NCBI GenBank assembly: GCA_900762805.1
Contig: CAAFHY010000180.1
Coordinates: forward strand, 1 to 6,617
DNA: 6,617 nt
Origin: Oscillospiraceae bacterium
GTDB lineage: Bacteria; Bacillota; Clostridia; Oscillospirales; Ruminococcaceae
Direction of reading: 5' to 3'
Each line of letters begins with the position of its first letter. Positions within the stretch are counted from its first letter, which is position 1. Both the position numbers and the translations under genes were made by a program. The notes under the pieces were generated by a model. The model did not search any database, was not told the DNA's origin, and worked only from the letters and a program-made list of their open reading frames with translations. Below are positions 5,619-6,617 of this stretch, piece after piece.

Positions 5619-6254
5619 ATGCTTATTGTAACCCTTCGCTCGGTTATCATGTACGCTGTCATCATTTTTGCCATGCGGCTCATGGGCAAACGGCAGCTTG
5701 GCGAGCTGCAGCCGTCGGAGCTGGTAACGACTTTTCTGATATCAAATCTTGCCTCGCTTCCCATCGAAGAAACCGACCTGTCGCTTATCACAGGCATCCT
5801 GCCCATTGCACTCATCGCGGCGCTGGAAATTCTCATGTCGGTACTGGAGCTGAAATCAAAGGCACTTTCCAAGCTGGTGACGGGCAGCAGCAAGATTATC
5901 ATTCGCGCCGGTGTTGTCGATCAGTCAGTCATGCGCGAGCTGCGCTACGGCATCACCGAGCTGCTGGAGGCGCTGCGCGGGCGCGATATCTATGATCTGC
6001 GCGAGGTAGAGCTGGGCATTATTGAAACCAACGGCACGCTCAATACCTTTTCTTTTCAGGGGCTGACCGAGCATCGGCTGATGGTGCCCATCGTGCTGGA
6101 AGGAAAGTTTAACCGCTCAGCGCTTACCTTTCTGGGGCGGTCGGAGCAGGAAGCGCGGGAATATCTGCGGCAGCATGGCACAGCATCCGCCGATGTGCTG
6201 GTGCTGATGGCCGACAAAAGCGGCGATTACTATCTGATACGGAGGGAACCATGA
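5619..6254 (+). CDS. DUF421 / YetF-family membrane protein
   Basis: The 211-residue product matches the YetF (DUF421) family. A hydrophobic N-terminal part has about three membrane spans (about 3-21, 35-48 and 57-77), with the hallmark RLMGKRQLGELQPSELV at 20-36. A cytoplasmic alpha/beta domain follows: SKIIIRAGVVDQSVMRELRY (91-110), LLEALRGRDIYDLREVELGI (115-134), ETNGTLN (136-142) and a C-terminal half ending in LMADKSGDYYLIRREP. The biochemical role is unknown. A related DUF421 protein encoded with mobile spoVA genes in Bacillus (2Duf) affects spore heat resistance, so a spore-membrane role is conceivable but is inference. The stop TGA overlaps the next ATG (ATGA), indicating a two-gene operon with the DUF4363 gene. 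It is transcribed away from the germination operon across 45 bases. Confidence 0.93.
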   Translation: MLIVTLRSVIMYAVIIFAMRLMGKRQLGELQPSELVTTFLISNLASLPIEETDLSLITGILPIALIAALEILMSVLELKSKALSKLVTGSSKIIIRAGVVDQSVMRELRYGITELLEALRGRDIYDLREVELGIIETNGTLNTFSFQGLTEHRLMVPIVLEGKFNRSALTFLGRSEQEAREYLRQHGTASADVLVLMADKSGDYYLIRREP

Positions 6255-6613
6255 TAAAGCGCCTCGTTGCGGCACTGGCCATTCTGCTTTTGACGTCCGC
6301 CGTGCTGCTGGCCGGCGGCGCACTGCTCGACAGCCGGCTGCACGAACTGGAGGGACTGGCCGCTGACATCAGGTCAGCGGCCGGGCAGAACGACCGACAG
6401 CGCGCTGTCGAGCGTTTTAAAACCCGACTTGCCGACAGCGAGAGGCTGCTGACCGCCTTCATCAGCCGCGACCTTTTTGACGAGGCTATGAGCGCCGCGT
6501 CGGCACTGGCGGCTTACTGCAAGTCGGACAGTCTCCCTGATCTGCTGGCTGAGCTGGCGCGCACCGAAAGTCGCCTCGCCATCATGCGCCGCTCCGCCGA
6601 GCGGGCGCTTTGA
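6251..6613 (+). CDS. DUF4363-family small membrane-anchored protein
   Basis: The 120-residue product has one N-terminal hydrophobic segment (about 5-25, after MIKR), likely an uncleaved anchor, then a charged, helical Ala/Leu/Glu/Arg-rich domain (about 28-118) outside the membrane. Length, layout and position right after a DUF421 gene fit DUF4363, which is often paired with DUF421 in clostridia and has no known function. GGAGGG (6241-6246) lies four bases before the ATG, inside the end of the DUF421 gene, and the ATGA overlap suggests coupled translation and perhaps a complex of the two. The stop is a TGA four bases from the window edge, so no terminator can be seen. Confidence 0.8.
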   Translation: MIKRLVAALAILLLTSAVLLAGGALLDSRLHELEGLAADIRSAAGQNDRQRAVERFKTRLADSERLLTAFISRDLFDEAMSAASALAAYCKSDSLPDLLAELARTESRLAIMRRSAERAL

Positions 6614-6617
6614 AAGA

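Noticed and set aside
5625..5630. TACAAT on the minus strand as a sigma-A -10 box for the ger operon
   Set aside because: No recognisable -35 box at a suitable distance.
5645..5651. CATGATA on the minus strand as a sigma-G -10 box for the ger operon
   Set aside because: The nearest -35-like GCATG is 20 bases away, longer than the usual 17-18, so the match is not convincing.

Overview
The window looks like chromosomal DNA from a GC-rich, endospore-forming member of the Clostridia. It carries a complete A-B-C germinant receptor operon, an hprK-murB pair in the arrangement typical of Firmicutes, and a DUF421-DUF4363 pair common in clostridia. The GC-rich codon choice would suit an Oscillospirales-like lineage, but that placement is an inference. 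No tRNA, rRNA, CRISPR array, IS element or integrase was seen.

Minus strand, bases 5573 down to 1, reads as one co-directional series: germinant receptor A subunit (4125-5573), B subunit (2801-4138), a gap of about 200 bases, C-subunit lipoprotein (1532-2599), hprK (551-1471) and murB (554 running off the left edge). A and B overlap, and hprK and murB overlap by ATGA. A good vegetative-type promoter for hprK lies on the last bases of the C-subunit gene. The sporulation-type germination genes and the vegetative hprK-murB genes are therefore packed together with no terminator visible between them.

Plus strand, bases 5619 to 6613, carries a YetF-like DUF421 membrane protein and a DUF4363 small membrane protein, overlapping by ATGA. 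They diverge from the germination operon across only 45 bases. The -10 box of their likely promoter overlaps the start codon of the A-subunit gene.

Two oddities stand out. First, murB is interrupted by an in-frame TGA at 48-50, and MurB-like sequence continues in the same frame past it. TGA is the normal stop of four other genes here, so this is a nonsense mutation, a sequence error or local recoding, not a changed genetic code. A small hairpin with a bulged U just after the TGA resembles a bacterial SECIS element in shape, but not convincingly in detail. Second, the B-subunit permease carries an extra hydrophilic segment of roughly 80-95 residues between its second and third membrane spans. 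This segment has four cysteines, a degenerate 22-residue tandem repeat and palindromic DNA.
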